Positions 32,901 to 45,500 of a DNA stretch of 64,000 nucleotides are shown here, in pieces. The translations under genes and the position numbers were made by a program. Numbering within the stretch: position 1 is the first letter of the stretch; each line of letters starts with the position of its first letter. The stretch covers positions 1,116,001 to 1,180,000 of the forward strand of contig JAJKFH010000227.1 of NCBI GenBank assembly GCA_023333565.1, in the 5' to 3' direction. The stretch is from Puffinus mauretanicus. Lineage: Eukaryota; Chordata; Aves; Procellariiformes; Procellariidae. Below the pieces are notes generated by a model that made no database searches, was not told the DNA's origin, and was given only the letters and a program-made list of their open reading frames with translations.

Positions 32901-33740
32901 TTTCCCCCTGCAGTGCTTAGACATGAGCCCTGCGGAGAGGACCGCACGGCATCTGCGTGTTGATAAGAGGGACGAGAATAGCATTTCGGTCCTCAGAGAA
33001 TTCATTTATTTCCTAAAAACTTCACCGGTTACGAAGCTATCACTTTCCCTTTTATCCGAGCATAGGTAACGCCAGACGTGACCAGGACTGAAAAGCCATA
33101 CGTCCCTGTCTGCAGGGGCACTTCCTGACCAGAAGCGAGCGGTGGGACATCTCTTTCTTTCCACTACCCCTAGAGAACAACTATTTTTTGGGAGCAAACT
33201 ACGCCTACATGGAAAGTTCCCATTTCCTCCTCAAAACAACAAAAAAAAAAAAATCCAAAAAAATAAGGCTCTTGTCTCCTGTGTTCACGGCTGGGGCAGG
33301 TTCCCGCTTGCGCTATACCGTGGCCCTCGCCTTGGCCGGCTGCCCAAAACTCCCGTCTGTTTTCCAGACAGGAAATATGAATCAAAATAACATGACATAA
33401 AAACAGTAATTAGCTTTTGTGTGTGAGGCTGCTAAGGCCTTAATGAGGAACAGGCTTGTAATAAAACTCTTGGCTACTCTCTCCAAAACTTACTCTCTCA
33501 CTCGCTCTCCTTTTCAGTTCATCATTTATTTTCTTGTAGGGAGAAGTGAGGAGAGAAAGAGACACTATCTGTAAATTGATCCTCCCCACCCTTGCTTAAT
33601 TATCAGGGAGTCTGTAAATGTTTTGACAGTTTTTTTCCATTTGTTTTGGGCTATTTTTCTCCCATCCACAACGCTCATCTTTCCCCGTGATCCTTCGCTG
33701 CATTTCATGGCATCTTAAGAGCCTGAGCAATAGCTGAGCT
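29993..33740. other. Unique sequence with A-rich tracts; no gene recognised
   Basis: A-rich tracts lie at 30293-30328 (A17 then CA7CCA8), 31968-31983 (A16) and 33239-33264. None is preceded by recognisable retrogene or LINE sequence. The block 32110-32380 is strongly AT-rich, with clustered TAAT-type cores (ATTAATTATTTAA, GATTAATTATGG) and is the best texture match to a developmental enhancer here, without proof. Short overlapping frames occur near 32806-33400 and look like chance. Confidence 0.4.
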
Positions 33741-33809
33741 TTTAATGAAAGTGTGGGATCACTTTCATTAAAGTGTGGGTGACCTATGGGTCACCGGGGG
33801 CTACCACAC
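33741..33809. repeat. Two adjacent perfect hairpins
   Basis: Hairpin 1 has perfect 13-bp arms, TTTAATGAAAGTG (33741-33753) and CACTTTCATTAAA (33760-33772), with a 6-base loop. Immediately next, hairpin 2 has an inner stem GGTGACC (33778-33784)/GGTCACC (33789-33795) and an outer stem GTGTGG (33773-33778)/CCACAC (33804-33809). AAAGTGTGGG is also directly repeated at 33748 and 33770. A 13-bp perfect stem with so short a loop is expected about 0.01 times in 64 kb, so it is not random. The stems are too short for a classic pre-miRNA. Local template switching during replication is the simplest explanation. Confidence 0.7.
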
Positions 33810-36079
33810 TCATCCAAGGATATTTTCTGGATAGTTGTTCCATCAAGTGACCCAGGGCAGTTACGGTGTCTCCAAGCATCCTTGTGCGTTTGAGCAGAGT
33901 GAAGGATGTTGTGGAGCAGCAGTTTCACGAAAAGGCCAAGGGAGCACCAGAGGTTCACCTCATCTAGCACCCTTTGCACAGAAAACTGTGATCTCAAAAG
34001 GCAAATATTGACTCCAGCTCCTTGTGTGCATGGATGAGTTTAATTTCTGTAGGAAGAGGCTTCAAGTCATAGTAGTAAACTCTTGTCTCAAACCTGACAT
34101 CATGTGGACGCAGATTAACGTGTGAAACAAGACCTGCCTTGGGAGCAATGCTGCCAAGAGTGCTTGCTGCGAGTATTCAAAGGTATGTAGGGGTTTGCAA
34201 ACTCCTGGACTTGTCTTCAGCAATACAACAGTTTGCTTATAAAACCAGCTGTGCCTCCTTCCCAGACAGATGTATCCAGTGACGAGTGATATGATGTTAT
34301 AACTATAGGATCTAAGGACCACCAAACACCCTACCGGTCTTGGTCCTGTGCCTACTTTGATACCACTTTCCCTTATAAAACCATAACATTATCTCTTTGT
34401 ATGGACCCTGATAACTTTTCTGTATACATCTCTATCAATTTTAATGAATTGCAATTTAGAGGTGAAATCCCTTCATGGTCAGCCTATTCAGAGCTGCAGA
34501 GCACTGATGCAAGCCAGTTGCACGGTTTCTAGCAATGAATAATAAAACTTTTCTAGGATGAGTCATCGTTCATGCACATAATGCCCTATTGGTAGCAGAT
34601 CTAATGGGTTTCACCAAGTGGGAGGAAAGAGTGGTTCCAGAGGCTGTGCTCCTGTTTTCCACTTCTTTATGGGGAGTTTGCTGGGACATAGCATGGGAAA
34701 AGACAGCGGGGACTGCAAGTTGCATGTTAGGGGTATTTGGAGAGAGTATCCACAGATTATCTGCATCTGTGGAACAAACCATGGACCCTCCTGGAAAGCT
34801 TCCGTCCATGGTGAGGCTAACCTCATGCCAGTGCTCTGTAAAGTGATGCTTACCAATTAATTAACCATCTGTAAGAGCACCTTGGCTGCTGACGGATAGT
34901 TTCCATTGCTTAGTGCTCTACCTCACAGCTGGCAAAGCCCAGCAGTGCTGCTGGAGTCGGAGAAAATATATTCTGGGAGACCTCAAAATATGCTGTAATT
35001 TTCAGCTCCAAGTGCTGCTGTACATGATAACATCAGATTAGAGCTAGCAGGAAAAAACCTTTCCCTGGCAGTTTTTCAATGGAAAATGCCATCCAGTTGA
35101 AATCAAGACTTCCGATCAGAATATGTTGTTGTCAATGAAGTTTTGTTTCAGTTTTTTAAAAATAATTGTTTTGACTAGGTTGAAGTATTGTGTTTGGACC
35201 TTGTTGGAGTGAAATGACTTGATTTTTTGTCTTAAGTGTCTTTTCATAACAGAAGTGATTTAATTTTATGCTTTGAATAGTGTATGTTAAAAAGGAAGGT
35301 ATTTTGTTCTGATTTAGTTTTATCAGAACAGGCTATTTTAATTCATCCCAAATAATTTTTTTTAATGTGGTTGAAGAGAAAATGTGGTCTTTAAAAGTTT
35401 TTTTCTGATTTGGCACTAAACCAAATTTTGAAATGTCAGAATTTCAAGTGGACTTCCAGTGAAGTTCAACCCATTCCACGGTGTAAAGCAAGAAGAAAAA
35501 CCACATAAAACAATCAAATTGATGTAGACATTTATTACTTGTGAGAGTTGTAAAAGCATCACATGGCTTTCTCATAAAAAGTCATAAACCCTATTTACAG
35601 TCCCTGCATTATTATTCTAGTAACTAAAACCAGTGACTCTATGAAGTGTATGAGTGTTCAGCTAACTCTCTCACAACTAGCTTGGAAATACAGAAAATAC
35701 TTACTGTTTGCAGAGCAGGGGGATTGTATTTTACATGTATTTATTTATTGGGTTTACCTCTTACACTTATAGCTTGGCCCCTACCCAAAAGGTCAAAGCT
35801 ATAATTATTTATACTTCATGATAACAAATGCAGAAATTAAACTGGTTAAGTGCTCTCATGCTTTTGTGAAAACTAGTGGTGTTTAGGTTATGTTTCAGCA
35901 TTCAGTAGGGTTAAAAGCTTTAGTAGAAAAAGCTTAACCCTGTATACAATGGAGCATCCAACACTTACAGCCTTGGGCAGTGTGTGGTTACAGGTGAAAT
36001 TTATTTGAAATGATCGTAAAGTCCATAAGGCAAGTGAAAAAAAATCTACAAGGTTTCGGATGAAGTCCAGGTTTATCCT

Positions 36080-36140
36080 ATTCAGAAATATTAAAAAAAA
36101 AAAAGAGATATTCAGAAAGATTAAAAAAAAAAATTAAAAA
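36080..36140. repeat. Tandem duplication of a ~30-bp A-rich unit
   Basis: ATTCAGAAATATT plus an A-run begins at 36080, and ATTCAGAAAGATT plus an A-run begins at 36110. The two units have a period of 30 bp and are nearly identical. A simple local duplication followed by slippage in the A-runs explains it. Confidence 0.65.
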
Positions 36141-37800
36141 AAGATATATTCTTTTGTTGTTCCTTGTTCTTAGCTTAGTGAAATCAATGAAGAAAGGTCA
36201 GCTCCAGAGAGAGAGTTTGGTTGTCCTGTTAACCAGCAGTGTTGCTATTGCAAACACATTGTATTTGGGTGTTGTCATCTCTGGAATAAAGCACCGAAGC
36301 TTTTAGACTGAAGCCAAAGCTTCCCTCAGACTTTCTAATGCGAAGAGCTTTTACATTGCTTGTAAAAATGACACCCCCCTCCTTCTCTAGGGAAAGTTCA
36401 AAGCAGCCCCGAAGCAGGATCAGCTGGAGACGTTTGCAGAGTTTTGCTTTATTAGGGGTCTAGGTGAAGGGAAGTCCCGCTCCTCGCGTTGGCTTTGAAC
36501 CTACACAACTTGGACTTATGGAACATGATCCTCTTGACTGTAACATAACTGCTAATGTTTTCTTACTTTTATTTTCTCCCATTTATCATCCTTTACAGAG
36601 CCAACAAGTTCATCTAAGAGGACAACTGAACTTTGCTGTTCGTCAGTGGCAGATCTCTGTGGAAGGCTCTCTTTCTCACAGGTTTCCCACTGGTGTCACT
36701 GCATCAGCATTGCCATGCCCAGCTAGAGCAGCTTTTTATAACCTTGCCATTGTTATGTTCAACTTTTTGCTTCTATACAGGACCCATACATGAGCCCAGA
36801 CCTAAAAATACTTGAATCCAGCCAATTTTTCCTTACAGATCTGGGAACTTGCGTCTGTTGACTGAGCTCAGCCAGATACTGATTTCCAGAGTCTGAAACT
36901 CAGCTCAGACCAATGTCTCAAAAAAAGGAAATATTGGAGGACAGCCCTGGGCAGTTTATAGATCCATCACCACTCTCCCATGGATGTAGTGCAGCTACCC
37001 CACGCCAGCTCACCTCACCCGAGAGTACTCCCAAAAATAGCCTGCAAAGAGCTGATAAAATTGTTTTGCTGGCTGTTAGGAAGGGTTAAAATATCCCAGC
37101 CATGCAAAGGAAACACTTATATTTTAAAAAGTGGTTGAACCCATAGCAGAGCTCCCTTCTCGGAGAGGAGATGCCCCTTGGGCTGCAAGAGGACATGTAT
37201 TGCTTTCCCATCCACTTGGGGAAATTCAAAGATAACCATGCTATGTCGGCCCCTACTCCTGTGCCCGCCCGCAGCATTCCCCGACTCGCGTACGCGCTCA
37301 AAAGACACATGGTATTAGTCTTTATGATTCAATTATTCTGCGGTAGAGCTTGGACGTGTGCAATATATTGAAAGCCTTTGGGAGACTATCAAAATTTAAT
37401 AGGGAAAGTATGGCATTTTTTAATTTTTACTTCCAACCCTTGCTGTCAAATGATTTGTTTGCTATTTTTATAAACAGACTACAGTACCACTGGGGAGGTA
37501 CGGGGACAAGAATAAACTGAGCTGACTAATCCAGTCGCAAAACATAAGGACGGATTAACCCCTCAAGTACCACTCATTGGGATTTCCAGATGTTCAAGAA
37601 TAACAACCGGGTCTGACTGGCATCCTGCGGTGGAAAACTGCCTTTCCCTGGGCAGCAGGGCACGGTGAGGTAAGGGCCGGTGGGTACATTGTTTTGTATC
37701 TCAGATACCCTAGTTGCTATGTTTGTGGTTAACTGTCGATAGGGATAATATTTTGTAGGCAATGATTCTGCAGCCTTGGCTCTGCTCTCACTCTGGGTTT

Positions 37801-38100
37801 CTCAGAAATACATTGGACATGGAGATGTTTCCTTGTTCTGCCCTTTCTACCGCTGGCATTTCCTTTCTTCCATATCCTTGACCTCCTCTTTGGCTTGTTT
37901 CTCTTGGAATTGCTCATCCAACTCTTCAGTCTCTTCTGATTCTCCCAGGATTTTTAAGACCAGTTATTTAGCATCCTTTATCACCACGTTTGCTAAGGCC
38001 TTGGAGCTTGTGTCTTTGTCTTTCTCCATATGCTTCCTGCTTAAAAGACCTGCCCGGTCACACAGTCTCCTCTTGTTCTGGACAGATGTCCCAATCTGCC
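37801..38100 (-). pseudogene. Possible decayed coding remnant, minus strand
   Basis: Read on the minus strand, one frame carries LLSRKHMEKDKDTSSKALAN, then VVIKDAK, a stop, then KILGESEETEELDEQFQEKQ and AKEEVKDMEERK, then another stop. The composition (charged, Glu/Lys-rich, heptad-like) looks protein-like over about 90 codons, as a coiled-coil fragment would. However, the plus strand is simply pyrimidine-rich here, and any purine-rich strand translates into Glu/Lys/Arg. I recognise no parent protein. Treat this as weak. Confidence 0.15.
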
Positions 38101-41100
38101 CGTGTCCTCCTTTTCCTTCTTTATTTGTTCTCCCATTTAGCAGTTGCTCATCAAGTCCAACCTGTTCTTTTCAAACCAGCACTTCTGAGGTCTTCTTCAT
38201 CTGATGACAATAAAACTCACTTCTTTCTAACTCCTCTCCCTCAGGGTCCCATTCCTACCTTTGTCTTTGCAACCCCCCTGTCAGCACCTGCAACCTTAAA
38301 GTTATCTTTTAAGCAGCTCTCTGATTTCACACTCCTTGCTCTACCTACTTAGACTCTCTCCACTGACATCTGGCAGGGGCAATGTGCAAGCCAGAACTTT
38401 ATTTTACACTGAGATATTCAGAAGTCCACCTCCTCACTGCCTTATGACTTTTTCCTTTGAAATGCAAAGATGCAAGTCCACTTTTCCTTTCCCATGTTGA
38501 CTTCTCTTTTATGCTTGGGACAAGTGGTATTCCTCTACCAAACACTCAGCACTTCCTCCTTTTCCCTCTTATTCCATGCAACTCGCGAGGAATTTGCTAC
38601 ACACTTCCTTTTGGAGGTCCAAAAACTACACAACACTAATGTAGCGTTGGACTCGTCATAGGTTGGCAGCAGTGAAACGCCTCTTAGTATTCAGCAGGTT
38701 TAACTGGCTGCTCTAACACCACCTGTTCTCCAACCCAGTCTACTTATATACCACAATTTATTTTTATACTAATGGCAAAATACACTGAAAAATAAATCGT
38801 GTGCTTTTCATCTACAGCTATTTCCTTGAAAAGATGGCCTTGGAAGAGAACCCTGAGTGGGTCTTTATCTATGAATCACTGTCTGCAAAAAGTCTGTAGC
38901 TCCAACTGCAAATCCCAGTGCATAAGGAGGAGATATTCTTGCATGTGTGCATTTGCATAGGCAGAGAAACATTGACGTTTGCATCTGCCTTTGATTCAAG
39001 AAAAGGTCAAAAAGAAGCGATATCACTTTACACAGATGGGAGACAGTTCCAAACCATGGTTTTGTACGGTAATGGGTTTGAAAGACGACTCATTCGAGCT
39101 TGTCAAATTAGCCATTACATTTGCATCGCTCTTATGGGAACTGTTTAAGAAAGCACAGAAAGTTAAAAAAAACGCACACCCACTGAAAGCAATTTAAATG
39201 GGATTGCTCTTTGCCTTTCAGCCTTAGCGCTTAGACTGCCTTTGTTTCCCAACAGAGAGGCAAAGGGACAGGTACACAATGTGAGTTAAACACGTCTCCC
39301 AAACTTCTCCTTCTTTGGAGCACATTGGAGATTTGAAACCATTTTGGGAAACTTCGTTTTATGTCACGTGTGTGTAATTAAATAGCAGCTTTCTGACAAA
39401 GAAGAAGAAGTTTGTTCAGGACGCAAGCGCGCTGATCGCCTGATCGCTCAAACACTTGTACAATGTTCTTTACACATCCAAGCCATAGCATCGGGTCTTG
39501 GCGCCGTGACTCCGGGCTCTGCAATCAATCTATAAACCTTCTTCCCCAGTGGACCCCAGCTTTCTGCCAAGGCTGAAGTTGAAGGGTTTGGGGCTTTTTA
39601 AAGCCAGATTCCTGTTAACCTCTTCACTCGAGCATCTTTGGAATGATGAGAAAGGTTTTCCTAACAAGGATGACAAACTGACAAGAATTGGGACACATGA
39701 AAAGCAGACTCTGGGGGGGGTCTTGCTGAGTTCTTTCACTCAAGTTTGAACATTAACACATGGATCCAGATCAGTCAATCCTTTTTGCAAATGCCTGAGT
39801 TACTGCCTCAGAAAGATCCTTTTTGAAGTCATTCCTGCATCCGCCGTGGTGCGAGAGATCCCGAGGAGCACTCGCTCACTGTGAGTGGCACGTGTGCATT
39901 AAGTTTCCTGGGATGAGGTGGGGCTGGATGTGGCTCTCAGCCATCAGTGCAAAGACTCCCGATGACTTTGCTGGAAATAAGCTCCAAGGTGGAGTGTGAT
40001 GCTTAGCATAGGGGCTCTGCCTCATGCTATCTGCATGTCTGTCATGCAAGCCTTAGCTATGAAGTTGATGTCTGAAACCTGTTTTAATTATCTCCAGTTC
40101 CACTCTCAGAGAAACATGAGTCTCGGTACAAGCAGCAGGCAGAAGAAACAGAATTTTTTCATCATGTCTTGGCATCTGTCTCTCTTTCTCTCTTATTCCT
40201 GATTTCAATACTTGTAACTGGGTTTTTTGTTTAGTTTTTTTTTTCTTTTTTTTTTCATTTCAACCATGACTTGAAAATATTAAAGCCTGACATTACTACT
40301 TAGAAAAAGGGACCTTTTCCAACAGGGTATCCTGCAGAATGCAAATGGGAAAGAGCAGTGGGTGACTGAAGGTTTTTGAAACAACAATATTAATACTTGC
40401 TGATTGCATTGCACACAACCTTTTGCCTGAGGATACCAGGGGCTGGATTCTCTCCCCCTCACTCCTGCTTGGTAAGACTTTTGTCCATGACTAAACCTCA
40501 GAAGGACAACTTGCAGAGCAAGGCAGCAGGTGGAGGCTGCCAGACTGTTAAATTTTGTAACTTTCTTACTTAATGAAAATCTTGGTCCATTTGAGACTTT
40601 TTATAGTATGCATTCATATATATGTAATATGTCACTCATTTTTACGTCTTTTTAGCGTGACTGCTTTGCTTAACCTAACACAGAACAAGGTTTGACTGGT
40701 TTATGGTAGGAAATCACAAGAAAAATGGACTCTGTGGAAGGGAGGAATCTGTTCTGGTGGAGCAGTGGAAAGAGGTGACCAAGCCATCCAGGGCTGAAGG
40801 AGACTCGAGCTGCCCCAGCCAACTATGCAACTAGGGCAGTGATTGACCCATGGCACAGCCCTACCAAAGACTTCTTGTGTGACTACCACTTAAAAAAACT
40901 CTAAGGAGGAGCTTTGGCAATTTTAGTTCTTCCTGTCTGAGATCTCACTGACCCCTACAGTGTCCCTTGTCTTTCTGCCAAGGATTGCTATCCAAGTAGC
41001 AAGTGCAGCAGGCATATTAGCATTGAAAGCTGTTGATTCAAGGGCAATGCCTCTCGGTTAGTCCTTGGTGCGAAGTGGTGGTGATTAATACTCCTCCAGC

Positions 41101-42480
41101 TATATCAATGAGGGTCAAGTGTGAGCTATGATGCAGCCGCAAGGCTGGGGAATGAATCTCCACTCCCTTCCCGTCATTCTCTGACTTGAAGTGCTGGTGT
41201 TTAAAAGCTGTCTGGCTCCCCAGTTCTCCTTCTATAGACTTGTCAGCATCACGATGGGCTACATGACTGAGCAGGTCCCCTCTGCAAGAACCAGGAGGCA
41301 ATTCTTTGTTCGCCACTGATAAAATTTGCAGAAACCTCTCTTGCTCATATCCATATTTCTCCTGCTTAACAAACAGGAGGCCTTTGCTTCAGTTTTTTCC
41401 CTAACACGCTCTGTTTTTGCCTTAGCACTGGAGAGGCTACCATCTGCCTCAGCCACTGCCCCAGCAAAAGTGGGGAGCAATGTAGACGAACTGGTGAATT
41501 ATAGCAGTGTTTCGGTAAGATGCTGCTGCTGCCCGGTCATTTATATATGTACATATTTCCCCCTTTACATTTGCATATAATATTTAATTTACATCTCTCC
41601 CTCTACCACAGATCTTCATTTTAGAGGCAGAGCTTTAATGAAGTTGCTCTTCTGGAAGGAAAAAAAAACAAAAGAGCATATGCTAAAGAAATAGCTAACC
41701 TGCTGCGAGAGGAGGAAGAGTCTTCAGCGAGAGGAGAACCATTCTTGTAATTTGCTATAAAAATAGGCAAAACCACTGATGACTCCCAGTGGCATATGGC
41801 TTTACTACAAAGGCAGAATTTTGTACTCACCTTGCCCTGGTGCAGGTCTGTTTTACAGAGCTGGGTGCTTTACACAGCTCCGTGCTGCTGCACTGCACCT
41901 ACTGCAGCCTTAGGTTCGCTCCACCAAATATCCCCTTTACCCACCAGAACAGCCATCAGTCTAATTCATGTAGTCACACTATTTAGACCTTGAACAATTT
42001 TTCTCAGCTATGGTTATGTACAAGGTCTAAATATTTTCCTTGTGAAGCACAAACACCCTTTACCCTTCTGCTTATGCACCCTCTTGAGGAGCTCACACGA
42101 GAACCTTTAATCAGCACCATATTTTGAGGACAGTCTCTTTTCTTTTCTATTTCTTTATTTTTTTTTTCAGAAAAACAAGCAGTCTCTGGTCCATGCTCAC
42201 ATTTTTATTTTCATGTTGCCGTTGACACACAGAATCCTGACAAGCCAAGTTGTATTAATTTCCTTGATTGGCACCAAAAGTAAATTTACAGCTCATGTTT
42301 CATTTCCAGTCTGCTGTTCTGAATTTCATCTCCTTCGTGGAGTAGATAGATACAACCAGAAGAACTTGGCGGACTGTATTTGCTTAATGAAGACCGGGTT
42401 GCTTGACTTATCTGATACTTATTCTTCCGTTTGTTCTTACTTTCCCCCAAAAAACTAGCATTCTGAATCACCTGGGCTGA

Positions 42481-42524
42481 GGGAAAAAAAGAAAAAAAAA
42501 AAAGACAAGAAAAAAAAAAAAGAC
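42481..42524. repeat. A-rich tract with an exact duplicated unit
   Basis: The unit G-A12-GAC occurs at 42491-42506 and again at 42509-42524, separated by AA. A shorter A7 tract precedes it. This is a simple-repeat expansion. Confidence 0.7.
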
Positions 42525-45500
42525 TTCTTTTTCAGAAGAAGAGGATTTTTTCTGTATTTCAAAGAAAACAGACATTGCAGCAACTGTGGGTTTCCTCAGA
42601 CCCTAGAGATTGCGGTGACCTTTGAGATAGATTGTGGGCCACCAGAAGCTAAATATGCTTACTTTGGTTAGCTTGACATGAGTTATGACTCTGGAATGCT
42701 GAGGTCCATGTTCTTGATATATTTAGGTATAACGAAGGGTTATAACATAAAATTAGATCAACAGATTGCTATCTGGCAAAATGAAGGCTGAGAAATTATA
42801 CATGCCACAATGTAATGGAGTTACAGTCAAAACCTGGTAGCTCATTTGCCCACAACTACAAAATCTGCAATTTTTTAAACTTGTTTTCTCAAAACCCTTC
42901 CTCATTTCCCAGTAGATGTACGCAGATTTGAAATAGCGCAACCCAAACCATCCATTGAGCCAAGCGGGGACACGGTGCTGAGCCTGCTCTTCTGTCACCC
43001 TACCATGGCTGAATTCCAGTTGCTTCCACTTGTCATGACTGCATCCAGCTCATCAGACTGGCATAAAGAAGAAAAAAGAAGAAAAATCCTCCTTAATCAC
43101 CCAATACACTGGAATATAAAACAGGACTCTGGTGTTCCAGCCAGGTGTCCTAATGTTTAGACTCTAAATAAATATTGGGATTACTCCACTGAAGATTTGT
43201 GAATATGAAAAAACATTAATGAAGTTTTTCTTTGGTGTATTAGGTCTTTAGTGTGTAGGAGTTCCTTCTGAATCTATCACTGGACTGGCCCTCATTTGCA
43301 TTTGGCCTATATCCAGTTTCCACCATAACTTGTCCAAGGATGACCACCATGGCCCCATGCTACATGAGTAGCCAAATCTAAACCATAAGAGTTGTTTCCT
43401 TTTACAGCTATGGGAAGCAGAGATAGGTCTCAGCCTGAATCTGAGGGTGATTCTGATTTAAAAAATCAGTTTCATGCTCATGCCCAACACCTGCTTGGGC
43501 TGAGCCCTAGGACGAATACATTATTTTCCTTGGATTTGGGAAGGTGCTAAAGTTTTCTTGAGCAGTTGTGACTGCAATACCTTTCCAAGGAGCACCAATT
43601 CTCACCTTACGTCTTGGAAATTAATGTTCTTCCACACACCTTATCAGAAGTGTGCCCGTGGGTGATTTAATGCTTCATGTCAGCCAATCAGGCTGTTGCT
43701 CTTAATTATGTTTTCATCATCCCAAGACACCCTAGAAGTCTCAGACGTGACCGCAGACACCATTGTGTCAGATGATAGTGCAAGAATGCAGGCTAAAAAA
43801 TTGGTCTTTACCTTCCTATTTTGTAATCCAGTCGTATTTCTTGTGTCACCTCCAACACCTTCATATGTTGGCAAAAATTCCCAAGAACAAAGCAGCGTTA
43901 CAGCTGGGAAGCTTCGTCCTCCTTTGCCAGAAGTTTTCATATGAAAACGAATAAGGAAAATACCACGAGTGACATACAGAAGCATCCTTCGCGAGCCATT
44001 CATTTTTCAGCAGGAAGAAAGGCAAAAAAGGCATCCAGCCTGAGTTCACCTTTCTTTCTGCAGTGCACAGACAGGTCTTTGAATGCAGGAAAGCGTGTTC
44101 ACCATGCTCAGTTCTGGCGTTTGCCAGAGCAAAACCGGATTTTGGCTTCTAGGTGGGAGAATTACAGGAATGGAGGGCAGAATTTCTTGTGGCAGGCAGA
44201 GCTGTGCGACACTGTTTGCTCTGGCACACTGCCCTTTTATTTATATGAACTTGCAGCCGTTTTTCAGTGTGCGGGGCCATCCCCTAGAGAGTCTATTTCA
44301 GAAGAAAATCTGTCTAAACCTTGATGAAAACTGTCATGTTACCTCCCTCTCCTAATTCACGTTGGGTGTATGGGTCATATGAAAAATGCAGCCACCCAAA
44401 AAATGGTGAGAAAAAATCCATCCACCAATAATAAAATTGTTCAGCGATTTATTTTTTTGCACTTCACATCTCTTCAGGTTGCCGCCTACACAAGCCAGGC
44501 AGCAGTGAAGCCATTTGCCAGCAAACAAGGCTGGAGCCACCTAATCAACCATTTCTATAGCCATTTGGGCTCCCAGTTTGGCTGGAAAATAAGTTTTCAA
44601 CAAGTTAACTAAGCAGAACTACAGCACAGCAGCCATAAATAAGTGCTTGCTGCTGTGGTCATCTGCTGCTGAAGGCCACGGAACAATAGCTATTTTCAAC
44701 AAAATGTTTAGCTTCTTATTGGTAATACCTCTAATCAAAGCCAAGCCAATAGGGAGGTCATATGTTGGTTGGTGGGTGGCCTTAATGATTTTACCATAAA
44801 AGTAATTCCAAAAATACACATATCATGCAGTCCAGCTAATTCTGTAGCTAGATTTGTCATGTATGAACCAATATAGTAACCAGGCAGTTAGTCGTGGTAC
44901 AGCAGCAGCATTAAAGCTACTAAAATTGTCTTGGCACGAATGCCAGTGTGGTGCCCTTGTTTAAAGTCACACGGGAAGCTCGATTTTTATACCATTTCTA
45001 ACATTACCTCCTCTCAGAGAGAAAGCCATGGAGACAACATGTGCTATAGGTTCATAGGATATTATCTGGAGTCCTTTCCCCCACGGTATATGGTCACCTC
45101 CCTCATTGCAGGGATGATATTGCCATGTAGAGATGGGTTTTCTACTGCTTTCCTGAACCTTTGGAGCTTTATGGCAGATTTTGAGGTTCACAGACTTGAA
45201 GGACCATCTTGTGAACAACAGCTGCGGGAAGTCCCCATGGGGACCCAGGCACAAAGTGTGATCGTGACTTGTAGGGCAGCATCTAATCCTGTTTCCAAAT
45301 GGCTCTCCCATGCCTGCTTTCTCCTCCTTTTTGATCTTTTAGTATTTCCAAACTTACCTTTCTCTTACCATGTTGTCTCCTCAGCCTGTCACTGGCCTGG
45401 GCCCCCATGTATTAGGGAAAATTAGGAAACCTGTTCATCAAAGACACTTGCATGACCCCCACAAACACAGTAACTGAGAAAAAGAGCAAGAACACCATGA

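Larger units (their letters stand above)
33810..42480. other. Unique sequence, no gene recognised
   Basis: The AT-rich block 35060-35450 is rich in TTTTGTTTCAG, GAAATGACTTG and similar words. It resembles an old low-complexity amniote repeat, but I cannot define it. A 30-bp unit is duplicated in tandem at 36080-36140. The stretch 37770-38260 is strongly pyrimidine-rich on the plus strand, and its complement encodes a Glu/Lys-rich frame interrupted by a stop. T-rich tract at 40223-40260. No gene is supportable. Confidence 0.4.

Noticed and set aside
33741..33772. Perfect 13-bp hairpin as a microRNA precursor
   Set aside because: The stem is far shorter than the ~30 bp of a pre-miRNA and the loop is only 6 bases. 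The flanking sequence does not extend the pairing.
16288..34570. Identical 13-mer ATGAGTCATCGTT (contains an AP-1 core) at 16288 and 34558 as a paired regulatory signal
   Set aside because: About 30 exact 13-mer pairs are expected by chance on one strand in 64 kb, so the coincidence has no weight.
36464..36793. Plus-strand frame starting MKGSPAPRVGFEP as a possible gene
   Set aside because: It becomes featureless after about 15 residues and shows no family match. Treated as chance.
44931..45425. 164-codon plus-strand frame
   Set aside because: The start is not clearly an ATG, there is no recognisable product, and it is overlapped by a 114-codon antisense frame. Both are typical of chance frames.
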